Counted from the stretch's first letter, positions 24,701 to 32,660 are shown. The stretch: 33,169 bases of DNA from SIG437 sp045648985 (GCA_045648985.1 JAZROZ010000009.1:1-33169), one strand, 5' to 3'. Notes: a model not told the origin generated them from the letters alone. Program-made: numbers and translations.

Positions 24701-25989
24701 ATTTTAACTGCGCCTATTTCAATGATTTCATTAAACAAGGCAGAAAAACCTGTTGTTTCAATATCAAAGACAACAAATGAGTCTGATAAAGAGTTTGAGT
24801 TTTCTCCATATACTGCTTTTGGGTTTGCACCCTCTAAATATCCCTCTACACCATAGATTATTTTAAGGTCAGTTTTACCTGCAGCATGAAAAACGTTAGG
24901 GAAAGCCTGAGTAACACCATGATCTGTAATAGCTATTGCCTTGTGTTCCCAATGGAGAGCACGGTCTATAAGCTCGTCAGGTTTTACTATGCCGTCCATA
25001 GCGGAAAGAGATGTGTGAGCATGCAGTTCAACTCTTTTAACTTCTGCTTCATCTTTGCGCACGTTGATATCTGCAAGCATTATGTTTTTTGCCATAATGG
25101 TAATTTCCTTAGCAAATGAATCATACTGCGCTGTGCCTTGGACCGTAACTGCTTTAATCTTTTTAAGGTTTGGTTTAATTTTCTCAAATATATGTGGCTG
25201 AACGAAAGCTTTACAGATGATTGCACTTTCCTTATCAGCTACATAAAACTCTAGTAATGTTTTACCTGAGGACAGTTCACGAGTTTCTTTACCTACAACT
25301 CTACCTGAAACTATGACTTGTCCACCATATTCAGGGATTTCGGAAATAGGTGTGATTTCACCCTTTATGGATTTGCCTAGTATAACTCCATCATCTCCAT
25401 CTTCTTCAGTCTGTATGGGTGCAACCTTTTCCTTTTTTTGCGGCGGCTCGGGTAGCTTGATATCACTTGATATTGTAGATTCTTCAGCTTGTAAATCTTT
25501 TTTGATTGTTTTTGCATCAATCATATCGTTTGCAAAGCTAACTGTAAAGTCTGCTCCAAACATAGTGGCTAAAATATCTTTAAACATTACATCTATTTTA
25601 TTTGTTAAAAGAGTAGACTCTCCGCCAAATTTTGTATGTATTATAAAATTATTTCCATCTAAAGTGGCAGAACTTTTTAAAAGAAGTGATTTGCAAAGTG
25701 GAACCCTTTCAAAAACAATTTGTTTTACACAGTCAAACACTTCATCTATATTTTCATTGTTTATTGAAAAAGCCACATATTCCGTATTTATACACACATC
25801 TTTTGCGCCGTAGAGAGCCTTGACTTTTTCTGCTAATTCATATTCAGTTTTTCTATCTATAATCTGAGAGCTTTTTAAGCCTAATTCGATTTTATTCTCT
25901 TTTTTGAAAACCTTAAAAGTGGAAAGCTCTGCACTTTGCAGCTTCTGGGCAAAATCATCGCCTGCAAGCTCCAATATAAGTGGTGACAT
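21736..25989 (-). CDS. polC: DNA polymerase III alpha subunit, PolC type
   Basis: The main replicative polymerase of low-GC Gram-positives, with a built-in proofreading exonuclease (1417 aa, near the usual 1430). In order: N-terminal domains (1-205), an OB fold (about 220-305), PHP domain starting VELHAHTSLSAMDG (about 320), DEDD exonuclease (about 404-575) with FDIETTG, polymerase palm/fingers with PDIDLNFSGDYQ, a zinc site CEKCKN...CPVCGEKY, and a helix-hairpin-helix C-terminus. The PHP segment keeps HAH. The ATG lies 2 bases after the ispG stop, and TGAGGAG lies in the ispG end, so the two are coupled. Confidence 0.97.
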   Translation of the reverse strand: MSPLILELAGDDFAQKLQSAELSTFKVFKKENKIELGLKSSQIIDRKTEYELAEKVKALYGAKDVCINTEYVAFSINNENIDEVFDCVKQIVFERVPLCKSLLLKSSATLDGNNFIIHTKFGGESTLLTNKIDVMFKDILATMFGADFTVSFANDMIDAKTIKKDLQAEESTISSDIKLPEPPQKKEKVAPIQTEEDGDDGVILGKSIKGEITPISEIPEYGGQVIVSGRVVGKETRELSSGKTLLEFYVADKESAIICKAFVQPHIFEKIKPNLKKIKAVTVQGTAQYDSFAKEITIMAKNIMLADINVRKDEAEVKRVELHAHTSLSAMDGIVKPDELIDRALHWEHKAIAITDHGVTQAFPNVFHAAGKTDLKIIYGVEGYLEGANPKAVYGENSNSLSDSFVVFDIETTGFSALFNEIIEIGAVKIQDGKIVDRFSEFVKPEKPIPYRITELTAITQSMVEDAEAIETVLPRFIEFCGDSPLVAHNAKFDMGFIRKKAEILGLKTDFCYIDTLFLSRALLTNLKKHKLDVIAKHLGFAFQGHHRAVNDAEVTTRIFLYFIDTLKQMGIKSVNEINEKLPENTNKRFIDSYHIILLAKTQEGLKNLYKLVSFSHLNNFYKKPRITKKMLKKHREGLIVGSACEAGELYSKICSGALESEISEIADFYDYLEIQPLGNNAFMVRNETVTSEDQLKELNLKIVELGKEKNKPVVATCDVHFLDPEDKIYREILMSAQDYDDAENQPPLYLRTTDEMLKEFEYLGKDTAYEVVVKNTNIIADMVDIIRPVPKDPYPPEMPGATEELKDLCNKKLLALYGENPPEIVTARMEKELVPIIKYGFSVMYMIAQKLVSKSNSDGYLVGSRGSVGSSLVAFLSGITEINSLPPHYRCEKCKNTEFFTDGTYACGADMPDKICPVCGEKYKKDGYDIPFETFLGFDGDKAPDIDLNFSGDYQSTAHKYTETLFGEGNVFRAGTIGTVAESTAIGYIKKHGEKTGKNYTKAQTMSLLSGLVGIKRTTGQHPGGIIIVPRANEVYEFTPVQHPADDTETDIITTHFDYHSIDQNLLKLDILGHDDPTVIRMLEDLTGIDAKKIPLDDQPTMSLFNNTEALGIKPEDINSEVGTFAVPEFGTNFVRQMLVDTKPTTFSELVRISGLSHGTDVWLNNAQDLVRGGIATLSEVICTRDDIMIYLIQHQVPDLTSFTIMEKVRKGKGLSPEDEAVMREHNVPEWYIDSCKKIKYMFPKAHAAAYVTMAFRIAYFKVNYPVSFYISYYTVRADAFDAKRMIHGKERVMAAMKEIENNPDATQKEKDVHTILEVCNEMYARGIKFLPIDLYKSHSSKFLEENGAIRPPLNAIAGLSDAMAQSILKAREAGEFLSVEDLARRTKIGNSIIEKLKEYDVLNNMAATNQTSLFD

Positions 25990-25991
25990 TT

Positions 25992-27041
25992 TTACAACTC
26001 CTCAATTTCTCTAAATAGAGCATCGACTATCTTGTTTTCAGGTACGCGGGCAATAATATTTTCGCCTTTGAAAATTACACCCTCACCGCCTGCACCTGTT
26101 ATGCCGATATCAGCATCCTTTGCCTCTCCCGGCCCGTTTACTACGCAACCCATAACGGCAATTTTGATATCTTTTTTTACCGTCTTAAGTCTTTGTGATA
26201 CTTCATTTGCAATTGATATGAGGTTGATAGAACATCTTGCACAAGTAGGGCAGGAAACAAGTTTTGCTTCGCCCTTTTTTAGGTCAAGTGATGATAAAAT
26301 TGATTTCGCGGCATAAATTTCTTCTAAGGGGTCAGCAGTAAGCGAAACTCTTATAGTATCGCCTATTCCCTGCGATAAAAGCGAGCCAATACCAACAGAT
26401 GATTTAACAAGTCCGTCATAGCTTGTACCTGCTTCTGTTACACCTAAGTGAAGAGGGTAGTCGCATATTTTTGCTATTTGCTTGTAGCTTTCAATCATAA
26501 GCGGTACGTTTGATGCTTTTAAAGAAATTATAATATCATCAAAGTTATTATCTTCTAAAATTCTTACATGGCGCATCGCTTCTTCTACTAAAGCCTCTGC
26601 ACATACACCATTATATTTTTGACGTATTTCAGGAAGTATAGAGCCTGTATTTACACCAATCCTGATAGGAATATGTGCTTTTTTAGCTTCTTCTACAACT
26701 TCACGGACTTTTTCATCCTCGCCGATGTTTCCAGGGTTAATTCTTACCTTATCAATGCCTGCTTCAATTGATTTTAAAGCATGGATGTGATTAAACTGAA
26801 TATCTGCAACGATTGGAACAGAAAATTCTTTTTTTAACGCTTTTATACATTCTATGCTTTGATCGTTAATTACGGCTAAGCGAACAATCTCACAGCCTGC
26901 TTCTACTAAAGCTTTAGTTTGAGCACACGCACCCTCAATATCTGAATTTTTTGTATTGAGCATAGACTGTACCGAAACCGGATATTCACTTCCTATAAAA
27001 ATATTACCGACTTTTACTGATTTTGTTTTTCTTCTTTGCAT
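25992..27041 (-). CDS. ispG: 4-hydroxy-3-methylbut-2-en-1-yl diphosphate synthase
   Basis: An iron-sulfur enzyme of the MEP isoprenoid pathway that converts methylerythritol cyclodiphosphate to HMBPP, using reduced flavodoxin or ferredoxin (349 aa, short bacterial form). The TIM barrel occupies about 10-250 (PVSVQSMLNT, VRLAV, KVRINPGNIG). The [4Fe-4S] ligands are Cys264 and Cys267 in SCPTCARC and Cys299 in GCVVNGPGEA, with Glu306. The gene precedes polC as in many Clostridia; dxr and rseP, often upstream, are absent here. AAGGGA precedes the ATG. Confidence 0.95.
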   Translation of the reverse strand: MQRRKTKSVKVGNIFIGSEYPVSVQSMLNTKNSDIEGACAQTKALVEAGCEIVRLAVINDQSIECIKALKKEFSVPIVADIQFNHIHALKSIEAGIDKVRINPGNIGEDEKVREVVEEAKKAHIPIRIGVNTGSILPEIRQKYNGVCAEALVEEAMRHVRILEDNNFDDIIISLKASNVPLMIESYKQIAKICDYPLHLGVTEAGTSYDGLVKSSVGIGSLLSQGIGDTIRVSLTADPLEEIYAAKSILSSLDLKKGEAKLVSCPTCARCSINLISIANEVSQRLKTVKKDIKIAVMGCVVNGPGEAKDADIGITGAGGEGVIFKGENIIARVPENKIVDALFREIEEL

Positions 27042-27081
27042 AATTAATCCCTTATCTATTTAAAAAGTTTGTTTTAAGCAG

Positions 27082-27333
27082 TTACTCCCTGAATACTGTC
27101 TGGATGGCAAGTTTCGCACGCTCGTAGTCGGGAGATTTTACGTAAATTCTGCAAGGATGAGTAGAATCTATATTAATAAATGGAACACCATGATAACGAC
27201 CGGCTGTTGTATGAGGAATACTGGTTTTTAGCTTATATGAAATGCCAGCCTCAGATAATGCAGCGCGGAGCTTATATAACTTTTGGTCCGAGAAAACCGA
27301 AATTAGTTCTTTTCTATTAAAAATATGAATCAT
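27082..27333 (-). CDS. Small DUF2007-like protein
   Basis: An 83-aa cytoplasmic protein with the layout of the DUF2007 (putative signal-transducing protein) family: MIHIFNRKELISVFSDQKLYKLRAALSEAGI, where a short surface protein reads out a strand and a helix, then YKLKTS and a final RIYVKSPDYERAKLAIQTVF. The family is ferredoxin-like and its function is unknown. AAGGAGGAG lies upstream of the ATG. It is the first gene of the operon running into ispG, polC, comEC and holA, with a strong promoter 31 bases ahead. The family call rests on motif memory alone. Confidence 0.65.
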   Translation of the reverse strand: MIHIFNRKELISVFSDQKLYKLRAALSEAGISYKLKTSIPHTTAGRYHGVPFINIDSTHPCRIYVKSPDYERAKLAIQTVFRE

Positions 27334-27363
27334 ATGTGCTCCTCCTTTGCAAGGTATGCATCA

Positions 27364-27392
27364 ATTATAGCATAAATAAGAAATATTTGCAA
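27364..27392 (-). promoter_or_regulatory. Promoter of the DUF2007-like/ispG/polC operon
   Basis: On the minus strand: TTGCAA (27392-27387), 17-base spacer, consensus TATAAT (27369-27364) with the extended-10 TG one base before it. Confidence 0.85.
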
Positions 27393-27424
27393 CGAGATAT
27401 TACGTAAAAATTTCTCTAAATATA

Positions 27425-27453
27425 TTGTCAATAAAAAGGTTTTGTGTTAAAAT
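27425..27453 (+). promoter_or_regulatory. Promoter of the YitT/LrgAB genes
   Basis: TTGTCA (27425-27430), 17-base spacer, TAAAAT (27448-27453). It diverges from the promoter at 27364-27392, with 32 bases between the two -35 boxes. Confidence 0.75.
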
Positions 27454-27486
27454 AATCTAGGAATAATTTGGTTAAGGAGAAGAAAA

Positions 27487-28326
27487 ATGTACGCAAAGGT
27501 AAAAAAATACATAACTATTCTTATAGGGGAAATTATAACGGCTTTTGCAATAAGCTGTTTTTATACACCAAATAAGGTTGTAAACGGTGGAGTTTCAGGT
27601 ATTTCCACTATTTTATATCACACGTTAAATGTTCCGACAGGTGTTTCGTTTGCGGTGATAAATATTATTCTTTTGTTAATATCTCTAAAGACATTAGGAA
27701 GACACTTTGTAGGAACAACAATAGTGGGTTCCCTGCTCCTTTCTGCATTTATTCAGCTTTTTTCATATTTGCCGCCCGTTACAACAGACATTTTGCTTGC
27801 AAGTGTATTCGGGTCAGCACTTTATGGTATAGGAATAGGCCTCACACTTATTGAAGGTGCCTCAACAGGCGGAACAGACATCATAAGCAGACTGATTCAA
27901 TGCCTTTTCCCACACGTTAAAATCGGTAGTCTTCTTTTAGCTGTTGATGCAATAGTAATCGGAGCATCACTTTGTATATTTAAAAACGTAGAGCTTACTC
28001 TTTACGGAGTTGTTGCATTGTTTATTGCATCGCTTTCAATTAATTTACTGATATCGAAATTAAACATTTCAAAACTTGCTTTTGTTGTTTCAGATAATGG
28101 TGAAGAGATTTCAAAAACGTTAGTTTCTGAGTCGCCAAGAGGCGTAACACTCATACAGGCGACAGGGGCATATACAATGGAGAAGAAAAATGTACTTATG
28201 TGTGCACTTAAAGAAAATGAAATTCCTCAGTTTCAGAGAAGAATATTGGAAATAGACAAAGAAGCATTTATCATATTTTCTGAGTCACAACAGATTGTAG
28301 GAAACGGTTTCAGGGTATATAAATAG
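27487..28326 (+). CDS. YitT-family membrane protein
   Basis: An integral membrane protein (279 aa) with an N-terminal YitT_membrane part of about five helices (residues about 8-195) and a cytoplasmic DUF2179 domain (about 196-278). Recognisable points are FYTPNKVVNGGVSGIS, the glycine-rich GTDIISRL after EGASTGG, and in the tail SPRGVTLIQATGAYTMEKKNVL and EAFIIFSESQQIVGNGF. The family is common in Firmicutes, often in several copies, and its transport function is not established. AAGGAG precedes the ATG. It leads a small rightward operon with the LrgA and LrgB genes. Confidence 0.9.
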   Translation: MYAKVKKYITILIGEIITAFAISCFYTPNKVVNGGVSGISTILYHTLNVPTGVSFAVINIILLLISLKTLGRHFVGTTIVGSLLLSAFIQLFSYLPPVTTDILLASVFGSALYGIGIGLTLIEGASTGGTDIISRLIQCLFPHVKIGSLLLAVDAIVIGASLCIFKNVELTLYGVVALFIASLSINLLISKLNISKLAFVVSDNGEEISKTLVSESPRGVTLIQATGAYTMEKKNVLMCALKENEIPQFQRRILEIDKEAFIIFSESQQIVGNGFRVYK

Positions 28327-28343
28327 AAGAAAGAGGGTTTATT

Positions 28344-28706
28344 TTGAAATATATCAAGCAATTTGGGATTATTCTGTTAATATCGTTTATAGGTGAAATT
28401 TTAAACAAGCTGATTCCACTTCATATTCCTGCGAGCATTTACGGGATTATTATCTTGTTTTTATGTCTTCAGTTTAAAGTAATAAAAATTCAGGATGTAA
28501 AGGACGTAAGTTCATTCTTGATTGAAACAATGACCGTAATGTTTATTCCTTCGGCTGTAGGACTTATGACAACATGGGATATTATAAGTGACGTGTGGTT
28601 TCCTTACATATTTATAACTGTTGTTTCTACTTTTGTCGTGATGGTTGTATCGGGTAGGGTAACGCAAGCGGTAATGAGAGCTTCAAGGAAGAAGGAGGAT
28701 GCTTGA
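28344..28706 (+). CDS. lrgA: CidA/LrgA-family holin-like membrane protein
   Basis: A 120-aa protein with four hydrophobic segments, the LrgA layout (IGEILNKLIPLHIPASIYGIIILFL, then FIPSAVGLMTTWD). LrgA and CidA proteins work with LrgB/CidB partners in control of murein hydrolases or in export of small metabolites such as pyruvate. The start is TTG 28344 with AGAGGG upstream, 17 bases after the YitT stop. Its stop lies 1 base before the LrgB start, so the pair is coupled. The symbol names the family; I cannot tell lrg from cid by sequence here. Confidence 0.85.
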   Translation: MKYIKQFGIILLISFIGEILNKLIPLHIPASIYGIIILFLCLQFKVIKIQDVKDVSSFLIETMTVMFIPSAVGLMTTWDIISDVWFPYIFITVVSTFVVMVVSGRVTQAVMRASRKKEDA

Positions 28707-28707
28707 T

Positions 28708-29400
28708 ATGGTTAGTTTTCTTGAAAATTCTGTTTTCTTTAGTGTTTTTTTGAGCCTTTCATTTTATGGGATAGGTGTTCTTTTAAAACGAAAATTCAAG
28801 CTTGCCGTTTTTAATCCATTGCTTGTTTGTGTCTTTCTCATAATTGCATTTCTGTTAATATTTGATATAGATTATCAAAAATATAAAGAGGGAGCAGAAT
28901 ATATAAGTTATTTTTTAACACCTGCAACGGTTTGCCTTGCTGTTCCACTATATGAACAGTTTTCAACCCTTAAGAAAAATGCCAAAGCGGTTTTGGCGGG
29001 AATTATATCGGGAGTTATTGCAAGTGCAGTAACAATTTTTGTGCTTGCACTTTTGTTTAAAATGGATAATGAAATGTATGTAACACTTCTCCCGAAATCA
29101 ATAACAACTGCGATTGCAATGCCATTATCAGAAGAACTTGGCGGATATGTACCTTTAACCGTGGCGAGTATATTAATAACAGGTGTTTTGGGTAATGTTG
29201 TTGCAGTCGGTGTCTGCAAGCTTTTCAGAATAACAGAACCTGTTGCAAAGGGCGTTGCAATAGGAACTGCATCTCATGCTATGGGAACTACAAAGGCTAT
29301 GGAAATAGGTGAAGTTGAAGGTGCGATGAGCAGCCTTTCAATTGTAGTAGCAGGGCTTTTAACAGTAGTGAGTGTAGGAATATTTGCACAGCTTATATAA
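28708..29400 (+). CDS. lrgB: LrgB/CidB-family membrane protein
   Basis: A 230-aa protein with about seven membrane helices, matching LrgB: YFLTPATVCLAVPLYEQ, PKSITTAIAMPLSEELGG, and ASHAMGTTKAMEIGEVEGAMSSL. It is the partner of the preceding LrgA-like protein. ATG 28708 is chosen, 9 bases after GAAGGAGG; the in-frame ATG at 28699 directly touches the site. A bidirectional terminator ends the operon. No LytSR two-component regulator, which often controls lrgAB, is nearby. Confidence 0.9.
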   Translation: MVSFLENSVFFSVFLSLSFYGIGVLLKRKFKLAVFNPLLVCVFLIIAFLLIFDIDYQKYKEGAEYISYFLTPATVCLAVPLYEQFSTLKKNAKAVLAGIISGVIASAVTIFVLALLFKMDNEMYVTLLPKSITTAIAMPLSEELGGYVPLTVASILITGVLGNVVAVGVCKLFRITEPVAKGVAIGTASHAMGTTKAMEIGEVEGAMSSLSIVVAGLLTVVSVGIFAQLI

Positions 29401-29412
29401 TTTATATAACAA

Positions 29413-29447
29413 AAAAATACCACAAACTAATCGTTTGTGGTATTTTT
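29413..29447. terminator. Bidirectional terminator between lrgB and ackA
   Basis: A perfect 15-bp stem, AAAAATACCACAAAC (29413-29427) with GTTTGTGGTATTTTT (29433-29447), and a 5-base loop. Both strands have A/T tracts, so it serves the two convergent transcripts. Confidence 0.9.
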
Positions 29448-29460
29448 CTTGTGTTTTTTA

Positions 29461-30654
29461 TTATTTGCTTAATAATTTCTGAGTATCTAAAGCGATTGTA
29501 AGTTCTTCGTTTGTTGGGATAACAAAGCTTCTTACACGTGAGCCTTCGCCTGTGATTTCAGTTTCTTTTCCGCGAACATTGTTCTTTTCCTTATCGACTG
29601 TAATTCCCATGAATTCCATATCAGTAAGTAAGCTTTCACGGAGAGCAATATTATTTTCGCCGATACCTGCTGTAAATACGATTGCATCTAAGCCACCCAT
29701 TACAGTAGCATAAAGACCGATATAACGTTTTACACTATATTCAAACATATCAAGTGCAAGCTGAGCACGCTTGTTTCCTTTTGCAGCTTCTGCTTCAATA
29801 TCACGGAAGTCGCTTGTTACACCGGAAATACCAAGTGCGCCTGATTTTTTGTTAAGAATATCATTAACCTGGTCAACAGTTAAGTTTTCTTTTTCGGCAA
29901 TGAATGGGATAATTGCAGGGTCAATTAATCCTGAACGTGTTCCCATCATAACACCTGCTAAGGGAGTAAAGCCCATTGATGTATCGATTGATTTACCATC
30001 TTTAATAGCGGTGATTGATGAGCCGTTTCCTAAGTGAAGAGTAATCATCTTTATTTCTTCTAATGGCTTGCCGATAATTTCAGCAGCACGTTTTGATACA
30101 AAGTAATGTGATGTGCCGTGGAAACCGTATTTTCTTACTTTGTAATTTGTATAGTATTCATACGGAATTGGGTAAACATAAGCCTCAGGTGGCATTGTCT
30201 GATGGAAAGCTGTATCAAATACTGCAACCATTGGGACACCAGGCATAGCTTTTTCGCATGCTTCAATACCTGTAAGGTTTGCAGGATTGTGAAGTGGGGC
30301 TAAAGCACTGCACTCTGCAATCTTTTTCTTAACGTCTTCGTCGATGATAACTGAACTGTTAAAGTATTCACCGCCGTGAACAACTCTGTGTCCAACCGCA
30401 CCAATTTCATCCATAGAGGAGATTACGCCATGTTCCTTTGATAAAAGAGCATCAGTTACAAGCTTGATTGCAACTGCGTGGTCAGGCATAGAAGCATTAA
30501 TTACTACTTTATCCCCTCCCTGCGGTGTGTGATTAAGTATTCCGTCAATACCAATTCTTTCACATAAGCCCTTAGCTAAAACAGCCTGTGTATCCATATC
30601 AATAAGCTGATATTTAAGTGAAGAGCTACCTGCATTTAAAACTAATATTTTCAT
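29461..30654 (-). CDS. ackA: Acetate kinase
   Basis: This enzyme converts acetyl phosphate and ADP to acetate and ATP, the last energy-yielding step of acetate fermentation (397 aa, standard length). Motifs include KILVLNAGSSSLKYQL at the start, GHRVVHGGE, FDTAFHQTMP, HLGNGSSITAI, GTRSGLIDPAI and FTAGIGENN. AAAGGA precedes the ATG. It lies 26 bases after pta, so both come from the pta promoter. The order pta-ackA is common in Clostridia. Confidence 0.97.
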   Translation of the reverse strand: MKILVLNAGSSSLKYQLIDMDTQAVLAKGLCERIGIDGILNHTPQGGDKVVINASMPDHAVAIKLVTDALLSKEHGVISSMDEIGAVGHRVVHGGEYFNSSVIIDEDVKKKIAECSALAPLHNPANLTGIEACEKAMPGVPMVAVFDTAFHQTMPPEAYVYPIPYEYYTNYKVRKYGFHGTSHYFVSKRAAEIIGKPLEEIKMITLHLGNGSSITAIKDGKSIDTSMGFTPLAGVMMGTRSGLIDPAIIPFIAEKENLTVDQVNDILNKKSGALGISGVTSDFRDIEAEAAKGNKRAQLALDMFEYSVKRYIGLYATVMGGLDAIVFTAGIGENNIALRESLLTDMEFMGITVDKEKNNVRGKETEITGEGSRVRSFVIPTNEELTIALDTQKLLSK

Positions 30655-30680
30655 ATAATCATTCCTTTTTTATATATTAT

Positions 30681-31685
30681 TTATTTGTCCTGAGCCTGAG
30701 CCTGTACACAAGTGATTGCACATACACCAACTATATCATCAGCTGAGCATCCGCGAGATAAGTCGTTGATTGGTTTTGCGATACCCTGCGTGATAGGACC
30801 GTATGCTTCTGCCTTAGCAAGACGCTGAACAAGTTTATAGCCGATATTACCTGCATCAAGGTCAGGATAAACTAAAACGTTTGCTCTTCCTGCTACTGTT
30901 GAACCAGGAGCTTTAGACTTGCCAACTGAAGGAACAATAGCAGCATCAAGCTGAAGTTCGCCATCAACGTTGAGATTTGGATTGTTTTCTTTGCAGATGC
31001 GTGTAGCCTCAACAACTTTTGTTACATCGTCGTGTGCCGCGCTGCCTTTTGTAGAATGTGAAAGCATAGCAACGTATGCATCTTCCTGTACTAAGAGCTC
31101 AAAGCTTTCAGCAGATGATGCTGCAATAGCTGCGAGTTCTTCTGAGTCAGGATTCTGAACAAGACCACTGTCAGCAAAAATGAATGTACCGTTTGCACCA
31201 AATTCACAATCAGGAACAACCATAACAAAGAATGCTGATACAAGTTTTACACCTGGTTTTGTTTTAATAATCTGAAGAGATGGACGGAGTGTGTTTGCTG
31301 TAGAGTGACAAGCTCCTGAAACAACACCGTCAGCGTCTCCGGCTTTAACCATAAGACATGCGTAATACATATAGTCACCAAGAACAATTTCTTTTGCCTG
31401 CTCGTAAGTAACACCTTTGCTCTTTCTGAGTTCAACAAAAAGGTTTAAATATTCTTCTGTTTTTTCATAGTTAAATGGGTCAATAATTGTAGCTTTAGAA
31501 ACATCTAAGCCTTTTGAATTTTCGGCAACCTCACTAGGTGTACCGATAATAATAATGTTGGCAATATCTTCTTTAAGGATTGTTTCAGCCGCTTCAAAAG
31601 TTCTTCTATCCATAGATTCGGGCAAAACGATAGTTTTTTTATCACTTCTTGCTCTTTCTTTGATAGTTTCTAAAAAATTACTCAT
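30681..31685 (-). CDS. pta: Phosphate acetyltransferase
   Basis: This enzyme makes acetyl phosphate from acetyl-CoA and phosphate (334 aa, the short single-domain form). Motifs include TIVLPESMDRRTFEAA near the start, DADGVVSGACHSTANTLRPSLQIIKT, FADSGLVQNPDSEELAAIA, GELQLDAAIVPSV and NVLVYPDLDAGNIGYKLVQRL. AGGAGGAAG lies upstream of the ATG. A promoter lies 55 bases upstream. With ackA it forms the acetate pathway. Confidence 0.96.
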   Translation of the reverse strand: MSNFLETIKERARSDKKTIVLPESMDRRTFEAAETILKEDIANIIIIGTPSEVAENSKGLDVSKATIIDPFNYEKTEEYLNLFVELRKSKGVTYEQAKEIVLGDYMYYACLMVKAGDADGVVSGACHSTANTLRPSLQIIKTKPGVKLVSAFFVMVVPDCEFGANGTFIFADSGLVQNPDSEELAAIAASSAESFELLVQEDAYVAMLSHSTKGSAAHDDVTKVVEATRICKENNPNLNVDGELQLDAAIVPSVGKSKAPGSTVAGRANVLVYPDLDAGNIGYKLVQRLAKAEAYGPITQGIAKPINDLSRGCSADDIVGVCAITCVQAQAQDK

Positions 31686-31739
31686 TTTTTCTTCCTCCTA
31701 TAATAATAAATATAAATTTATTTCTTGACATATAAATTA

Positions 31740-31768
31740 ATTATACCTTAATCTTTATTTTACTGCAA
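31740..31768 (-). promoter_or_regulatory. Promoter of pta-ackA
   Basis: On the minus strand: TTGCAG (31768-31763), 17-base spacer, consensus TATAAT (31745-31740). Confidence 0.8.
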
Positions 31769-31771
31769 CAA

Positions 31772-31818
31772 AAAACAAGAAATAATTTAATGTTTTATGT
31801 TAATTATTTCTTGTTTTA
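31772..31818 (-). terminator. Terminator of lexA
   Basis: A perfect 16-bp inverted repeat, AAAACAAGAAATAATT (31772-31787) with AATTATTTCTTGTTTT (31803-31818). On the minus strand it runs into TTTTTTG, directly before the -35 of the pta promoter. Confidence 0.85.
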
Positions 31819-31855
31819 TTATTTTGATAATATATTTTAGCAAATTACAGTAAAA

Positions 31856-32473
31856 TCAATAAATTCTGAATACGCCTGAAACAATGCCTAAAATCTTAAG
31901 GTCTTTTACTATAATGGGTTCGAGTGCATCATTTTCAGGCTGCAAACGGACAAATCCATCTTCTTTATAGAATGTCTTTACTGTGGCAGAATCATCTAAA
32001 AGAGCAACAACAATATCACCGTTACGTGCTGTGTCCTGCTGAGTGACAACAACATAGTCGCCGTCTAAAATTCCTGCATTAATCATACTTTCTCCGCGTA
32101 CTTTAAGCATAAACACATTTTTATTTTTTGCAAATACCATAGGGAGTGGGTATGTATCAATAACGTTTTCATCTGCGAGTATCGGAGTACCTGCTGCAAC
32201 CTGACCGACAACTGGGACAGAAAGATATTCTGCGATAGGCTCGCACATTTGCTCAGCTTTTGTTTCAACAACTTTCAGAGCACGGGTTTTTGAGCCGTCT
32301 TTTATCAAAAGTCCTTTTTCTTCAAGCCTTTTTAAATAGGCATGAACAGAAGATGGAGAACTTAGCCCAACTCCGTTACATATTTCCCTTACTGATGGCG
32401 GATAACCATTTGATGCAAGATATTCATTAATATATTCTAAAATCATTTCTTCTCTGTTTTGTTTTTTTGCCAT
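31856..32473 (-). CDS. lexA: SOS repressor LexA
   Basis: The repressor of DNA-damage genes, inactivated by RecA-stimulated self-cleavage (205 aa). The winged helix (about 1-68) has SVREICNGVGLSSPSSVHAYLKRLEEKGLL. The S24-type peptidase domain has the cleavage site Ala94-Gly95 in QVAAGTP, nucleophile Ser129 in RGESM, and Lys166 in ATVKTF, all intact. ATG 32473 (MAKKQNREE) is chosen since GGAG lies 6 bases upstream; the ATG at 32485 lies before that site. It is divergent from an SOS-type small LysM gene, and three LexA boxes lie between them. Confidence 0.96.
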   Translation of the reverse strand: MAKKQNREEMILEYINEYLASNGYPPSVREICNGVGLSSPSSVHAYLKRLEEKGLLIKDGSKTRALKVVETKAEQMCEPIAEYLSVPVVGQVAAGTPILADENVIDTYPLPMVFAKNKNVFMLKVRGESMINAGILDGDYVVVTQQDTARNGDIVVALLDDSATVKTFYKEDGFVRLQPENDALEPIIVKDLKILGIVSGVFRIY

Positions 32474-32526
32474 AAAAAACTCCATTCTGCCCTAAAAAGA
32501 GCGGTAGTTTTAGCTTTACTGATATG

Positions 32527-32555
32527 ATTATATCACAAATAAAACAAAAAATCAA
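32527..32555 (-). promoter_or_regulatory. Promoter of lexA
   Basis: On the minus strand: TTGATT (32555-32550), 17-base spacer, TATAAT (32532-32527). LexA box 1 overlaps its -35, giving autorepression. Confidence 0.82.
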
Positions 32556-32566
32556 ACATTTGTTCG
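32553..32566. promoter_or_regulatory. LexA box 1
   Basis: CAAACATTTGTTCG, one mismatch from the Gram-positive SOS box CGAAC-N4-GTTCG. It overlaps the lexA -35. Confidence 0.85.
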
Positions 32567-32585
32567 AAAATTTTTGAAAAAAGTA

Positions 32586-32614
32586 TTGACAACGAACATT
32601 TGTTCTGTTATAAT
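32586..32614 (+). promoter_or_regulatory. SOS promoter of the YneA-like gene
   Basis: Consensus TTGACA (32586-32591), 17-base spacer, TATAAT (32609-32614). A full LexA box fills the spacer, so repression should be tight and the induced level high. Confidence 0.9.
32593..32606. promoter_or_regulatory. LexA box 2
   Basis: CGAACATTTGTTCT, one mismatch at the last base. It lies wholly within the spacer of the YneA-like promoter. Confidence 0.93.
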
Positions 32615-32626
32615 CGAAGTGCAGAC

Positions 32627-32640
32627 AGAACAAATGTTCG
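32627..32640. promoter_or_regulatory. LexA box 3
   Basis: AGAACAAATGTTCG, one mismatch at the first base. It lies downstream of the promoter, just before the ribosome binding site of the YneA-like gene. Confidence 0.9.
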
Positions 32641-32660
32641 AAATAAGGAGATGTTTTATA

